Source: Flagellimonas sp947499585 (GTDB taxonomy: Bacteria; Bacteroidota; Bacteroidia; Flavobacteriales; Flavobacteriaceae). Taken from it: a stretch of 64,000 nucleotides of DNA. This document shows, piece after piece, positions 37,251 through 45,513 of this stretch; the first letter of the stretch is position 1, and each line of letters begins with the position of its first letter. Both the position numbers and the translations under genes were made by a program. The stretch spans positions 1,116,001 through 1,180,000 of the forward strand of contig NZ_CP138995.1 in the NCBI RefSeq assembly GCF_044596045.1, read 5' to 3'. The notes below the pieces were generated by a model. It had not been told where the DNA came from. It did no database searches and saw nothing but the letters and a program-made list of their open reading frames with translations.

Positions 37251-37388
37251 CACTTATCGGCCTCGTATAACCGTCAGTTACGGGTTAAATTAGCGATTAT
37301 TTTCGGTTTAACACAGACTTTAGCAATTTCGAGTGGATTCGGACGCAGTCGAATCCGCCGTAATTGCGGTTATACATTGTTACCACCA
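37251..37388 (-). repeat. Structured 3' arm of cassette-like unit B
   Basis: This 138-bp segment contains nested inverted repeats: GTATAACCG (37265-37273) with CGGTTATAC (37367-37375), GCAATT (37323-37328) with AATTGC (37362-37367), and GGATTCG (37335-37341) with CGAATCC (37350-37356). A single strand could fold into a long bulged hairpin, reminiscent of integron attC sites. It separates namZ from the unit B gene. Confidence 0.6.
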
Positions 37389-37392
37389 GTTT

Positions 37393-38181
37393 TTATTCCG
37401 TTATTATTCCATTTTCAGTTGTTTCTGTCTCCGTTTTTTTATTCAATTTCCATAACCAATATAGTCCTCCTAGTGGTATGCCAAAAGTCCAAGCCGAACT
37501 TAAATATCCCATATATGAGAAACTAATTCCGAATAGTATTTGAAAAGTTAATAAACTAAAAGAAAGTCCATAAACTGCGCTATAAGATATCGCTGGAACA
37601 TTCAGAAATATTACTGCAATATATTTCAACCACTTTTTCTTTAAGTCACTTTTTTTAATTTTTCTAATAATCCAAATATTGAAGATTGGTACACAAATGG
37701 CTAATACTCCAAAAAGCCAAAATATCGTCATATTCGGAATTGATTCTTTTATGTCAAGCGTTTTAATGTTGTATATTTTATTAGAATTGTCATCGAAAAT
37801 TATCTCAAAAACACCAAATTCTTTGTCGTTGGAAAATTCGATTTGAGCTTTTGTGGTATTTGGTGCTGTACTTTCTCCTTCGACAGTCGAAAAAGTTTTA
37901 TTAGCGGTCATAAATTTGTAGTCCAAATCAGTTCCAAAATTATTTACAATTAACTTTCTGAAATTGGATAAGCCTTTTTTTAATGTGTCAAGGTTTGTGT
38001 TTTTAAATCCATCGTGTTCGGTCGCCATATAGGTGAGGCTTTTTTCATAATCTTCTTTTATGAGAGTTTCTACAAATCCTTCTGTTGTGTCTTTGTAAGT
38101 AAAAGCGTTATTAATGAAATCACAGCTTGTAAAAATTGATATAGTGAGTATTAGAAATAAAGATTTTGTCAGTTTGTTCAT
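37393..38181 (-). CDS. Membrane lipoprotein-like protein of unknown function (unit B cargo)
   Basis: A 262-residue protein. It has an N-terminal lipoprotein-like signal (SIFTSC, Cys20), a soluble domain to about residue 145 with a NTF2/DUF-like helix start (FVETLIKEDYEKSLTYMA), then about four membrane segments and a charged tail. A lipid-anchored N-terminus together with several C-terminal helices is unusual. I do not recognise the family. The gene is AT-rich and framed exactly by the inner boxes of unit B. Function unknown. Confidence 0.65.
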   Translation of the reverse strand: MNKLTKSLFLILTISIFTSCDFINNAFTYKDTTEGFVETLIKEDYEKSLTYMATEHDGFKNTNLDTLKKGLSNFRKLIVNNFGTDLDYKFMTANKTFSTVEGESTAPNTTKAQIEFSNDKEFGVFEIIFDDNSNKIYNIKTLDIKESIPNMTIFWLFGVLAICVPIFNIWIIRKIKKSDLKKKWLKYIAVIFLNVPAISYSAVYGLSFSLLTFQILFGISFSYMGYLSSAWTFGIPLGGLYWLWKLNKKTETETTENGIITE

Positions 38182-38191
38182 TTTTTCAAAT

Positions 38192-38255
38192 TGGTGGTAA
38201 CGATAAGCTAAAAATCGTTTTAATGATTCTTTAGCAACTGATAAGTGAAGTTCGG
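38192..38255 (-). repeat. 5' arm of cassette-like unit B
   Basis: On the minus strand: CCGAACTTCACTTATCAG, then AATCATTAAAACG (38228-38216), then the inner box GTTACCACCA. The arm matches unit C in outer end, internal 13-mer and spacing (64 versus 63 bp). Confidence 0.7.
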
Positions 38256-38330
38256 TAATTTTAGCTTAAAAAGCTATGCAAAATTCATGGAGCTACATTA
38301 TAGCTTGGCGAAAAGAGCGGATGAATTTTT

Positions 38331-39614
38331 TTAGGTCAGGACCTTTTCCATTTTTTTCTTGATTTCTTCTAAACACAAATTCCCCAAGCTGCCTTCGTGG
38401 ACATGTTTGATATCTTTTTTGGGTTTAAAGGTTCCTGCTTCAATTTCGCCTCCCATTTTTTTATAAGCATCTCGAAAAGGCATCCCGCTATTGACTAACT
38501 CATTTAAAGTGTCTACGCTAAAAAGGTAATCGTATTTGGGGTCATCAAGGATGGCAGTATTCACTTTTATTTCCTTTAAACTAAAATGCATCAACTCTAA
38601 ACATGCTTTTATATCTTGAATAGCTGGAACAATAATTTCCTTTACCAATTGCAGATCCCGGTGATAACCGCTTGGTAGGTTATTGGTAATCAAGGTCAAC
38701 TGATTGGGTACCGCTTGAATCTTATTGCATTTGGCCCTAATCAATTCAAAAACATCAGGATTCTTTTTATGCGGCATTATGCTGCTTCCCGTAGTCAACT
38801 CATCCGGAAAAGAAATGAAATGAAAATTTTGGCTCATGTACAAACAAATATCCATGGCCAATTTGGACAGCGTAGCAGCCACACTTGAAATTCCGAATGC
38901 TGTAGCTTTTTCTACTTTTCCACGCCCCATTTGGGCTGCAACTACGTTAAACTTCAATGTTTCAAAACCCATTGCCGATGTGGTAAATGTTCGATCTATA
39001 GGAAAAGAACTTCCATAGCCCGCGGCACTACCCAAAGGATTTTGGTCCGCTATTTTATATGCTGCATTGACAAAGTGTAGGTCATCCACCAAACTTTCTG
39101 CATAAGCTGAAAACCAAAGTCCAAAGGAAGAAGGCATGGCAATCTGCAAATGTGTGTAGCCCGGCAGCAAAACGGCATGGTGTTTTTCAGCCAAATCAAG
39201 CAACAGATCAAACAAGGTTTTGACTTCATTTTTGATTTCGGTCAACTCATTTTTAAGGTATAGCTGCATCGCTACCAACACTTGGTCATTTCTTGATCTT
39301 GCCATATGGATTTTCTTCCCGGTATCGCCTAGTTTTTCGGTGAGCAAAAACTCAATTTTGGAATGCATGTCCTCAAAATCATCCTCAATGGTGAATAGCC
39401 CATCTTCAATGCAGTTTGCGATTTTATCCAATTCCTTTATTAAGGCATTGGACTCATCGTTGGTGATCAATCCTACTTTGCCCAACATTTTGGCATGTGC
39501 TTTTGAGGCAACTACATCATACTTTGCCAAGAGTAAATCCAATTCGCGATCAATGCCTACTGTAAAATGATCTATTTTTTTGTCGGTGCTAAAACCTTTG
39601 TCCCAGAGTTTCAT
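38331..39614 (-). CDS. argH: Argininosuccinate lyase
   Basis: A 427-residue fumarase/aspartase-superfamily enzyme: MHMARSRNDQVLVAMQ-type block (KIHMARSRNDQV), PGYTHLQIAMP with the catalytic His, and the signature GSSIMPHKKNPD. It splits argininosuccinate into arginine and fumarate, the last step of arginine synthesis. It is the last gene of the eleven-gene operon and overlaps the ACT-protein gene by 4 bp. Confidence 0.95.
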   Translation of the reverse strand: MKLWDKGFSTDKKIDHFTVGIDRELDLLLAKYDVVASKAHAKMLGKVGLITNDESNALIKELDKIANCIEDGLFTIEDDFEDMHSKIEFLLTEKLGDTGKKIHMARSRNDQVLVAMQLYLKNELTEIKNEVKTLFDLLLDLAEKHHAVLLPGYTHLQIAMPSSFGLWFSAYAESLVDDLHFVNAAYKIADQNPLGSAAGYGSSFPIDRTFTTSAMGFETLKFNVVAAQMGRGKVEKATAFGISSVAATLSKLAMDICLYMSQNFHFISFPDELTTGSSIMPHKKNPDVFELIRAKCNKIQAVPNQLTLITNNLPSGYHRDLQLVKEIIVPAIQDIKACLELMHFSLKEIKVNTAILDDPKYDYLFSVDTLNELVNSGMPFRDAYKKMGGEIEAGTFKPKKDIKHVHEGSLGNLCLEEIKKKMEKVLT

Positions 39615-40021
39615 TTTTTCAATTTAGTGGTGTGCGTCAATTTTAGTAAAACGTTCATGGCTCTCTTTGCATCTAGTTGGTCTACAAAGATGTGGTCATG
39701 ATAATAAGCGGCAACTACATTACAACTGATTTGGTTTTCTGCCATAGCATTCGAAATTGCAGCTGTAAGCCCAACGGACTGTAAGGAAGAATGTACCATT
39801 AGTGTAATACAAGAGGCAACATAATCATAATTGAGGTCTAGATTGTCCGCATTCTCTTTTTTTAAAATAAGGGTCATTCCCTCTTTTTCTTTAAAAGTAC
39901 CATGAACAATGGTTAAGTCTATTTGAAAAGACTCTGGTACACTAACAAAAACATAACTTTCTTCATGAAGAAAGGGTTTCATTTTGGATAAAAGTGCAGC
40001 TAGATTTGTTTCTCCTGACAT
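39611..40021 (-). CDS. ACT-domain protein in the arginine operon
   Basis: A 136-residue protein made of one or two ACT-like units: MTLILKKENADNLDLN and HSSLQSVGLTAAISNAMAENQIS (here quoted in part as GLTAAISNAMAENQIS) followed by VVAAYYHDHIFV. ACT domains bind amino acids and regulate enzymes. Sitting between argE and argH (4 bp gap, 4 bp overlap), it is a candidate arginine-responsive regulatory subunit or sensor; its partner is not known. Confidence 0.7.
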   Translation of the reverse strand: MSGETNLAALLSKMKPFLHEESYVFVSVPESFQIDLTIVHGTFKEKEGMTLILKKENADNLDLNYDYVASCITLMVHSSLQSVGLTAAISNAMAENQISCNVVAAYYHDHIFVDQLDAKRAMNVLLKLTHTTKLKK

Positions 40022-40025
40022 TGAA

Positions 40026-41102
40026 CTATAAATTAACTAGAAATCCTCTTAAAATTTTGATGTACAAATCTATTCCTTCTTCAATTTCTTGTACATAAAT
40101 ATATTCATTGGCAGAGTGAGATCTTGTGCTATCCCCTGGACCTAATTTTACGGACTGGCAACTTAAAGCCGCCTGATCGGAGAGTGTAGGGGAACCATAG
40201 GTTTTTCTTCCTAATGCAATACCACTTTGTACCAAATCATGTTCAGGATTTATTGCTGAAGAGTTTAACCGCAATGAACGAGGTGTCATTTTGCAAGGGG
40301 CTTCGCTCTGTAAAATCTCAGCAATTTCCTGATTAGAATAACAATCGTTCACTCGAACATCTACCACCAATTCTACTTGAGCGGGCACCACATTATGTTG
40401 ATTTCCTGCTTTGATTTGTGTCACCGTCAATTTTACTTCACCCAAAGCATCTGACACCTTTTCAAACGAATAATCTTTAAACCAATCCAATACTTTAATG
40501 GTGTTGTAAATTGAATTGTCATCATTAGGGTGTGCCGCGTGAGATGGGGTGCCTTCTACCACAGCGTCAAAAACCACCAAACCTTTTTCGGCTATGGCCA
40601 AATCCATTAAGGTGGGTTCGCCTACGACCGCAACATCAATTTTGGGAAGAATAGGCAATAATGCCGTTAAGCTCTTTTCGCCAGCATCTTCTTCTTCAGC
40701 AGTTGCTGCCATGATAATGTTATGGGTCAAGTTTTCCTGTTCATAGAAATGAACAAAAGTGGCCAAAAGGGACACCAAGCACCCTCCCGCATCATTACTG
40801 CCTAAACCAAACAATTTTCCATCTTCAATATGCGGATTAAAAGGATCTTTGGTATAGGCACTGTTAGGCTTTACGGTATCATGATGTGAGTTTAAGAGCA
40901 ACGTAGGCTTACTCTCATCAAAGTGCTTGTTGAAGGCATACACGTTGTTGAATTGCCTTTGGGTTTTAACACCAAAGCCGGTCAACCACTCCTCAATAGC
41001 ATCTGCGGTTTTATCCTCTTCTCCCGAAAAAGAAGGGGTAGGGATCAATTGCTGAAGCAACTCAATAGCTCTTTTGGTCAATATTTCTTGATTGATGTTC
41101 AT
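40026..41102 (-). CDS. argE: M20-family acyl-ornithine deacylase (ArgE type)
   Basis: A 358-residue M20 metallopeptidase-fold enzyme: metal-site LLNSHHDTVKPN, GLGSNDAGGCLVSLLATF, catalytic ATAEEEDAGEKS and VVGEPT. It removes the acyl group from N-acyl-ornithine or, in organisms with ArgF', from N-acyl-citrulline. With the transcarbamylase ArgF' in the operon, acyl-citrulline is the expected substrate. It overlaps argB by 4 bp. Confidence 0.9.
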   Translation of the reverse strand: MNINQEILTKRAIELLQQLIPTPSFSGEEDKTADAIEEWLTGFGVKTQRQFNNVYAFNKHFDESKPTLLLNSHHDTVKPNSAYTKDPFNPHIEDGKLFGLGSNDAGGCLVSLLATFVHFYEQENLTHNIIMAATAEEEDAGEKSLTALLPILPKIDVAVVGEPTLMDLAIAEKGLVVFDAVVEGTPSHAAHPNDDNSIYNTIKVLDWFKDYSFEKVSDALGEVKLTVTQIKAGNQHNVVPAQVELVVDVRVNDCYSNQEIAEILQSEAPCKMTPRSLRLNSSAINPEHDLVQSGIALGRKTYGSPTLSDQAALSCQSVKLGPGDSTRSHSANEYIYVQEIEEGIDLYIKILRGFLVNL

Positions 41103-41878
41103 AGGGTCAAAGTGGTGAAATTTGTGGTTGTTCCTTGAAGCATTTCGCTATCTCCGATACAGACTTGTTTTACATTATTTTGAAGTGCTTGGAAGCAATT
41201 GTGCATTTTTGGAAGCATTCCGTCTGCTATTGTTCCTTTGGCTATAAGCTCTTTATAATTTTTGGAATCTATGTGTTGAATTACCGAGTTTTCATCATCA
41301 ATATTTTGAAGCACACCTTTCTTTTCAAAGCAATAATACAAGGTGGTTTCAAATTCATTTGACATACCAGAGGCTAATTCAGCAGCTATGGTATCTGCGT
41401 TGGTGTTGAACAACTGCCCTTTGCCATCATGGCTCAAAGCACAAAACACAGGTGTAAATTCTGCTTTCAATAAACTAGCAATATTGTTTGAGTTTATGGA
41501 ATCTACATCCCCTACAAGGCCAAAATCAATTTCTTTTACGGGTCTTTTATGCGCTATAATTGAATTTCCATCCGCACCGCTCATTCCGATTGTGTTGCAA
41601 TGCAAAGCTTGAAGTTGGGCAACAATTTTTTTGTTTACCAATCCGCCATAGACCATGATTGCCACATCTAAACTTTGAGAATCCGTAATTCTGCGGCCGT
41701 TGGTCATTTTGGCTTCAACGCCTAATTTATTACCAATTTCAGTTGCTTTTTTACCACCGCCATGAACCAATATTTTATGTCCATCCATTTGGGAAAACAA
41801 TTCCAACAAATGCGAAAGCCCTTGCACATCTTCAATGATGTTTCCTCCTATTTTTACAACTGACAGTTTTTGTTTCAT
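41099..41878 (-). CDS. argB: N-acyl-glutamate kinase
   Basis: A 259-residue amino-acid kinase: VVKIGGNII at the N-terminus, VHGGGKKATEIGNKLG, and TNGRRITDSQSLDVAIMVYGG, all standard ArgB blocks, plus the C-terminal ADGMLPKMHNC. It phosphorylates N-acetyl- or N-succinyl-glutamate. It is 1 bp from the SDR gene and overlaps argE by 4 bp. Confidence 0.93.
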   Translation of the reverse strand: MKQKLSVVKIGGNIIEDVQGLSHLLELFSQMDGHKILVHGGGKKATEIGNKLGVEAKMTNGRRITDSQSLDVAIMVYGGLVNKKIVAQLQALHCNTIGMSGADGNSIIAHKRPVKEIDFGLVGDVDSINSNNIASLLKAEFTPVFCALSHDGKGQLFNTNADTIAAELASGMSNEFETTLYYCFEKKGVLQNIDDENSVIQHIDSKNYKELIAKGTIADGMLPKMHNCFQALQNNVKQVCIGDSEMLQGTTTNFTTLTL

Positions 41879-41879
41879 T

Positions 41880-42635
41880 TTATGTGTTTAGAATTCCACC
41901 ATCAATGGTCATAGCACTCCCAGTAATCCAAGAAGAATCATCTGAAAGCATAAAAAGGGCTAGTTTGGCAATGTCTTCTGGAGTGCCCAATCTTTTGAGC
42001 AAAGTTGCGTTTTTAGCATTTTCAACAGCTTCTTCAGGTTTGTCAAAAGCTTTTGCAGAATCCCATATTAGAGGGGTATCCACAGGTCCGGGGCATATTG
42101 CATTAACTCTTATTTTGGGCGCATATTCAACGGCCATTTGCTTCATTAAGGCGAGCGTTGCGCCTTTTGATGCGCAATAGGCGGGATGATTGGGAAAACT
42201 CTTAAAAGCCGCTATGGATGAATTAATCAAAATAGTACCTCCCGTACCCTCCTGTAGATGTGGGATAGCATACTTTGAGAGATAAAAAATTGAACTTAAA
42301 TTGGTTTCTAAAGTGTTTTGCCAAGAAGAAATGGGAAGGTCAACAACATTACCCAATCCTAAAACCCCAGCATTCAATGACAGTGCGTCCAGTTTTCCAA
42401 AATTGTCAAGTGCTACATTTACAAGTTCTTCATTGTAAGTGGCATTGCCAACGTCACCAGGAACAAACACGGACTTTTCAAGTTTTTTGGCTAGCGCTTG
42501 CCCTCTTTTCAAATTTCGCCCAGAAAGAATAAGTTTTGCGCCCTCACTATACAGGGTTTCTGCAATAGCCTTTCCCATGCCACTAGTTGCTCCGGTAATG
42601 ATACATACTTTGTCTTTCAGCTTCATACGTTTCAT
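41880..42635 (-). CDS. Short-chain dehydrogenase/reductase inside the arginine operon
   Basis: A 251-residue classical SDR: cofactor motif TGATSGMGKA, NAGVLG, catalytic Ser in INSSIA, the Tyr-x-x-x-Lys in AYCASKG and the late ICPGPVDTPL. Its terminus ITGSAMTIDGG is typical. SDRs are oxidoreductases for alcohols and ketones; no arginine step obviously needs one. It lies tightly between argF' (2 bp) and argB (1 bp), so it is co-expressed. A role in a side reaction is only a guess. ATG 42626 is an alternative start. Confidence 0.88.
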   Translation of the reverse strand: MKRMKLKDKVCIITGATSGMGKAIAETLYSEGAKLILSGRNLKRGQALAKKLEKSVFVPGDVGNATYNEELVNVALDNFGKLDALSLNAGVLGLGNVVDLPISSWQNTLETNLSSIFYLSKYAIPHLQEGTGGTILINSSIAAFKSFPNHPAYCASKGATLALMKQMAVEYAPKIRVNAICPGPVDTPLIWDSAKAFDKPEEAVENAKNATLLKRLGTPEDIAKLALFMLSDDSSWITGSAMTIDGGILNT

Positions 42636-42637
42636 GT

Positions 42638-43576
42638 TTAAAGGACTTCTAAAATTTTCTTTAGTACAATTAAGGCGGAAAATGTCCTATTATTGGCTTG
42701 CTCAACCACTAAACTTTGGTGGCCATCCAAAACCGCATCTTCGACTACCACATTTCTTCGGACGGGGAGACAGTGCATAAATTTGGCAGCATCCAGTTTT
42801 TTTTGGGTCATCATCCAACTGGTATCTTGATGTAACACTTCTCCATAATTCATATAACCGCTCCAATTTTTCACGTAAACAAAATCAGCATTTTTTAATG
42901 CTGTCTCTTGGTCATATTCAATTTGGAAACCTTTTGTGATTTCCGGATTCAGTTCATATCCTTTTGGATGTGTAATCACAAATTCAGCATCTTGCTTTTT
43001 CATCATTTCCACAAACGAATTTGCTACGGCATGTGGCAAAGCTTTTGGATGAGGTGCCCATGACAAGACCACTTTAGGTTTTGACTTGGTTTTATGTTCA
43101 CTTAGAGTAATGGCATCTGCTAAGGCTTGTAAAGGGTGGGCAACAGAACTTTCCATATTCACTATTGGAATGGATGCATGTTTTGCAAAACCCGTTAGTA
43201 CTTCTTCAGCTTCATCTTTTGTTTTGTCTTCTAATTTAGCAAATGCCCTTATGGCAACAACATCACAAAACTGCGAAACTACTTGGGCAGCTTCTTTAAT
43301 ATGTTCAGATGTGCCCTGATTCATTATGGTGCCATCCTCATATTCCAATGCCCAACCTTCGCTTCCGAAATTCATGACCATAACTTCCATGCCCAAGTAC
43401 ATTGCCGCTTTTTGTGTGCTTAAGCGTGTTCTAAGACTATTGTTGAAAAATAGTAAACAGATTGTTTTTTGCTCTCCTAAATATTGAAATTGGTAGGGAT
43501 TTTTTTTTAATGTAATTGCTTCATCAACCCAACTGGGAAGAGAGTCAATATCATTTATGGATAGATAGTGTTTCAT
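42638..43576 (-). CDS. argF': N-acyl-ornithine carbamoyltransferase (ArgF')
   Basis: A 312-residue transcarbamylase with the carbamoyl-phosphate loop in the form SLRTRLSTQKAAMYLGM (the family's STRTR variant), WAPHPKALPHAVANSF and FMHCLPVRRN, which mark the N-acetyl/N-succinyl-ornithine branch of Xanthomonas and Bacteroides. It makes N-acyl-citrulline. Position 90, recalled as Pro in the Bacteroides succinyl enzyme and Glu (residue 92) in the Xanthomonas acetyl enzyme, is Ser here (GTSEHI), so acyl specificity is open. It overlaps argD by 4 bp. Confidence 0.9.
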   Translation of the reverse strand: MKHYLSINDIDSLPSWVDEAITLKKNPYQFQYLGEQKTICLLFFNNSLRTRLSTQKAAMYLGMEVMVMNFGSEGWALEYEDGTIMNQGTSEHIKEAAQVVSQFCDVVAIRAFAKLEDKTKDEAEEVLTGFAKHASIPIVNMESSVAHPLQALADAITLSEHKTKSKPKVVLSWAPHPKALPHAVANSFVEMMKKQDAEFVITHPKGYELNPEITKGFQIEYDQETALKNADFVYVKNWSGYMNYGEVLHQDTSWMMTQKKLDAAKFMHCLPVRRNVVVEDAVLDGHQSLVVEQANNRTFSALIVLKKILEVL

Positions 43577-44700
43577 GCCAATTCCTTTTTTAGGGCTTCA
43601 AAAAATAAATCAATATGTGTTTTGGTAATATTCAAGGCTGGTAAAAATCGGAGTAGTTGTTTGTTTTTTGCTCCACCTGTAAAAACACGCTGATTGTAAA
43701 TCAAACTTTTTCGTAATTCAGCAACCTCAAAATCAAATTCAAGCCCCAACATTAACCCCCTCCCCTTTATTTTTTTTATCTGTGGAATTTCCATTGCCTT
43801 TTCCTTGAAATAGATTTCTAAAGACTCCGCGTTTTCAATCAAAGCTTCTTTTTCCAAAACTTCTAAAACAGCCAATGTAGCAACGCAGGCCAAGTGGTTA
43901 CCACCAAAAGTGGTTCCTAAAAGGCCATAGCTTGCTTTAATGTTTTCATGGATTAAAACCCCACCAACAGGGAAACCATTCCCCATGCCTTTGGCTATGG
44001 TAATAATATCTGGTTGAATATCATGATGCTGAAATGCAAAGAACTTACCACTTCGTCCAAAACCGGATTGTACCTCGTCAGCAATTAAAATGACATTGTT
44101 TTCCTTGCATTTTTCAGTGATAAATTGATAAAACTTTGTTGTTGGTTCATCCAATCCGCCAACCCCTTGAATTGCTTCCAAAATCACTGCACAATATTCA
44201 CCCGAAGTAATTGCGGTTTCAAATCCTTCAAAATCATTTAATGGAAGAAAAGTTACTTGTTGCTGTTTGTTTAATGGCGCATTTATGTTGGGATTGTCCG
44301 TTGTGGCGACTGCGGCTGAGGTTCTCCCATGAAAACTATTGTTAAACGCAATCACTTTGGATTTTCCAGTATGAAAGGAAGCCATTTTAAGTGCATTTTC
44401 ATTAGCCTCAGCTCCAGAGTTGCACATGAATAGGTTATAATCCTCGCATTTGGAAAGCACACCTAATTTATCGGCAAGCTCTTGTTGCAAAGGGTTTTGA
44501 ACAGAATTGCTGTAAAACCCAATGTTGCTTAATTGTTCCTTAAGTCGGTTTACATAATGCGGATGCGAATGTCCTATTGAAATTACCGCATGGCCTCCAT
44601 AAAAATCGAGATATTTTTCACCCTTGTCATCCACTACCTCAATACCTTTTGCGGATACCGGTATAACATCATAAAGCGGATATACATCAAATAGTTTCAT
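43573..44700 (-). CDS. argD: Acyl-ornithine aminotransferase
   Basis: A 375-residue class-III PLP aminotransferase: YLDFYGGHAVISIGHSHP, NSGAEANENALKMA, HGRTSAAVATT, LIADEVQSGFGRSG and the Schiff-base lysine in ITIAKGMGNGFPVGG. It converts N-acyl-glutamate semialdehyde to N-acyl-ornithine with glutamate as amino donor. It lies 5 bp after proC and overlaps argF' by 4 bp. Confidence 0.93.
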   Translation of the reverse strand: MKLFDVYPLYDVIPVSAKGIEVVDDKGEKYLDFYGGHAVISIGHSHPHYVNRLKEQLSNIGFYSNSVQNPLQQELADKLGVLSKCEDYNLFMCNSGAEANENALKMASFHTGKSKVIAFNNSFHGRTSAAVATTDNPNINAPLNKQQQVTFLPLNDFEGFETAITSGEYCAVILEAIQGVGGLDEPTTKFYQFITEKCKENNVILIADEVQSGFGRSGKFFAFQHHDIQPDIITIAKGMGNGFPVGGVLIHENIKASYGLLGTTFGGNHLACVATLAVLEVLEKEALIENAESLEIYFKEKAMEIPQIKKIKGRGLMLGLEFDFEVAELRKSLIYNQRVFTGGAKNKQLLRFLPALNITKTHIDLFFEALKKELA

Positions 44701-44705
44701 ATTTT

Positions 44706-45500
44706 TTACCCTTTTTTGATGTGGCTAATTTTTTCAAATGAGGCTACAATTCCCCTAATCAAAGAAGAACTTAACCCTTGGTGTTCCATTTCATTTAGTC
44801 CTTCAATGGTGCAGCCCTTTGGAGTGGTAACCCTATCAATTTCTTCTTCAGGGTGACTTCCGGATTCTATTAAAAGACTGGCGGCACCATTACATGTGTG
44901 CATTGCCAATTCTTGGGCCTCTTTAGCATCAAAACCAAGTTGAATTGCCCCTTGCGTGGTTGCGCGAATCAGACGCATCCAAAAGGCAATGCCGCTGGCA
45001 CAGATTACAGTGGCCGCTTGCATCTGATCCTCTGGAATCTCTAAGGTATGTCCCATTCTATTGAAGATGGCCTTGGCCAAATCGATTCGTTTTTTTCCAA
45101 GTTCATTGGTGCAAAGACAGGTCATTGAATTACCTACAGAAATTGCAGTATTGGGCATGCTTCGGATAATATATCTGTCTGAACCTATGATTTCTTCAAT
45201 TTTGGAGATACTAAAACCAGTTATCGTACTTATGATAACATGATTCTCTGTTAATAAATCTTTGACCTGTTCTAAAATGGCAGCAAAATGCCCTGGTTGC
45301 ACTGCAAAAATTAGAATATCTGATTTTTTTACAGCTTCTTGATTGTCAGAAGTGACGGTGACATTTCCATACTTTTCAAAATCCTTGATTTCTGTTGTAT
45401 TTCTTTTAGTAAGATACATGGTGGTGGCCCCATTGCTATGCAAAACTCCTTTTGCTATTGCCAACCCTAAGTTTCCTGCTCCTATTATTGCTATTTTCAT
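44706..45500 (-). CDS. proC: Pyrroline-5-carboxylate reductase
   Basis: A 264-residue enzyme with NAD(P)-binding IIGAGNLGLAIAKGV and the ProC signature near the C-terminus (GSHPEEEIDRVTTPKGCTIEGL, of which EEIDRVTTPKGCTIEGL is the core). It makes proline from pyrroline-5-carboxylate. Its place between argC and argD links proline and arginine synthesis, which share glutamate semialdehyde chemistry. It is in the operon, 13 bp after argC. Confidence 0.93.
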   Translation of the reverse strand: MKIAIIGAGNLGLAIAKGVLHSNGATTMYLTKRNTTEIKDFEKYGNVTVTSDNQEAVKKSDILIFAVQPGHFAAILEQVKDLLTENHVIISTITGFSISKIEEIIGSDRYIIRSMPNTAISVGNSMTCLCTNELGKKRIDLAKAIFNRMGHTLEIPEDQMQAATVICASGIAFWMRLIRATTQGAIQLGFDAKEAQELAMHTCNGAASLLIESGSHPEEEIDRVTTPKGCTIEGLNEMEHQGLSSSLIRGIVASFEKISHIKKG

Positions 45501-45513
45501 TTTGATTTTCTTT

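Larger units (their letters stand above)
37251..38255 (-). mobile_element. Cassette-like unit B carrying one membrane lipoprotein gene
   Basis: The most complete copy. On the minus strand: CGAACTTCACTTATC (from 38254), a 64-bp arm containing AATCATTAAAACG, inner box GTTACCACCA (38201-38192), the cargo gene, complementary box TGGTGGTAAC (37388-37379) followed by AATGTATAACC, then a structured 3' arm ending in GATAAGTG (37258-37251). The 5' arm strongly resembles that of unit C, although cargo and inner box differ. No recombinase is present; mobility is inferred. Confidence 0.6.

Noticed and set aside
33558..38255. Classical integron array
   Set aside because: No integrase or attI, units are dispersed singly between housekeeping genes, and the border boxes do not fit GTTRRRY strictly.
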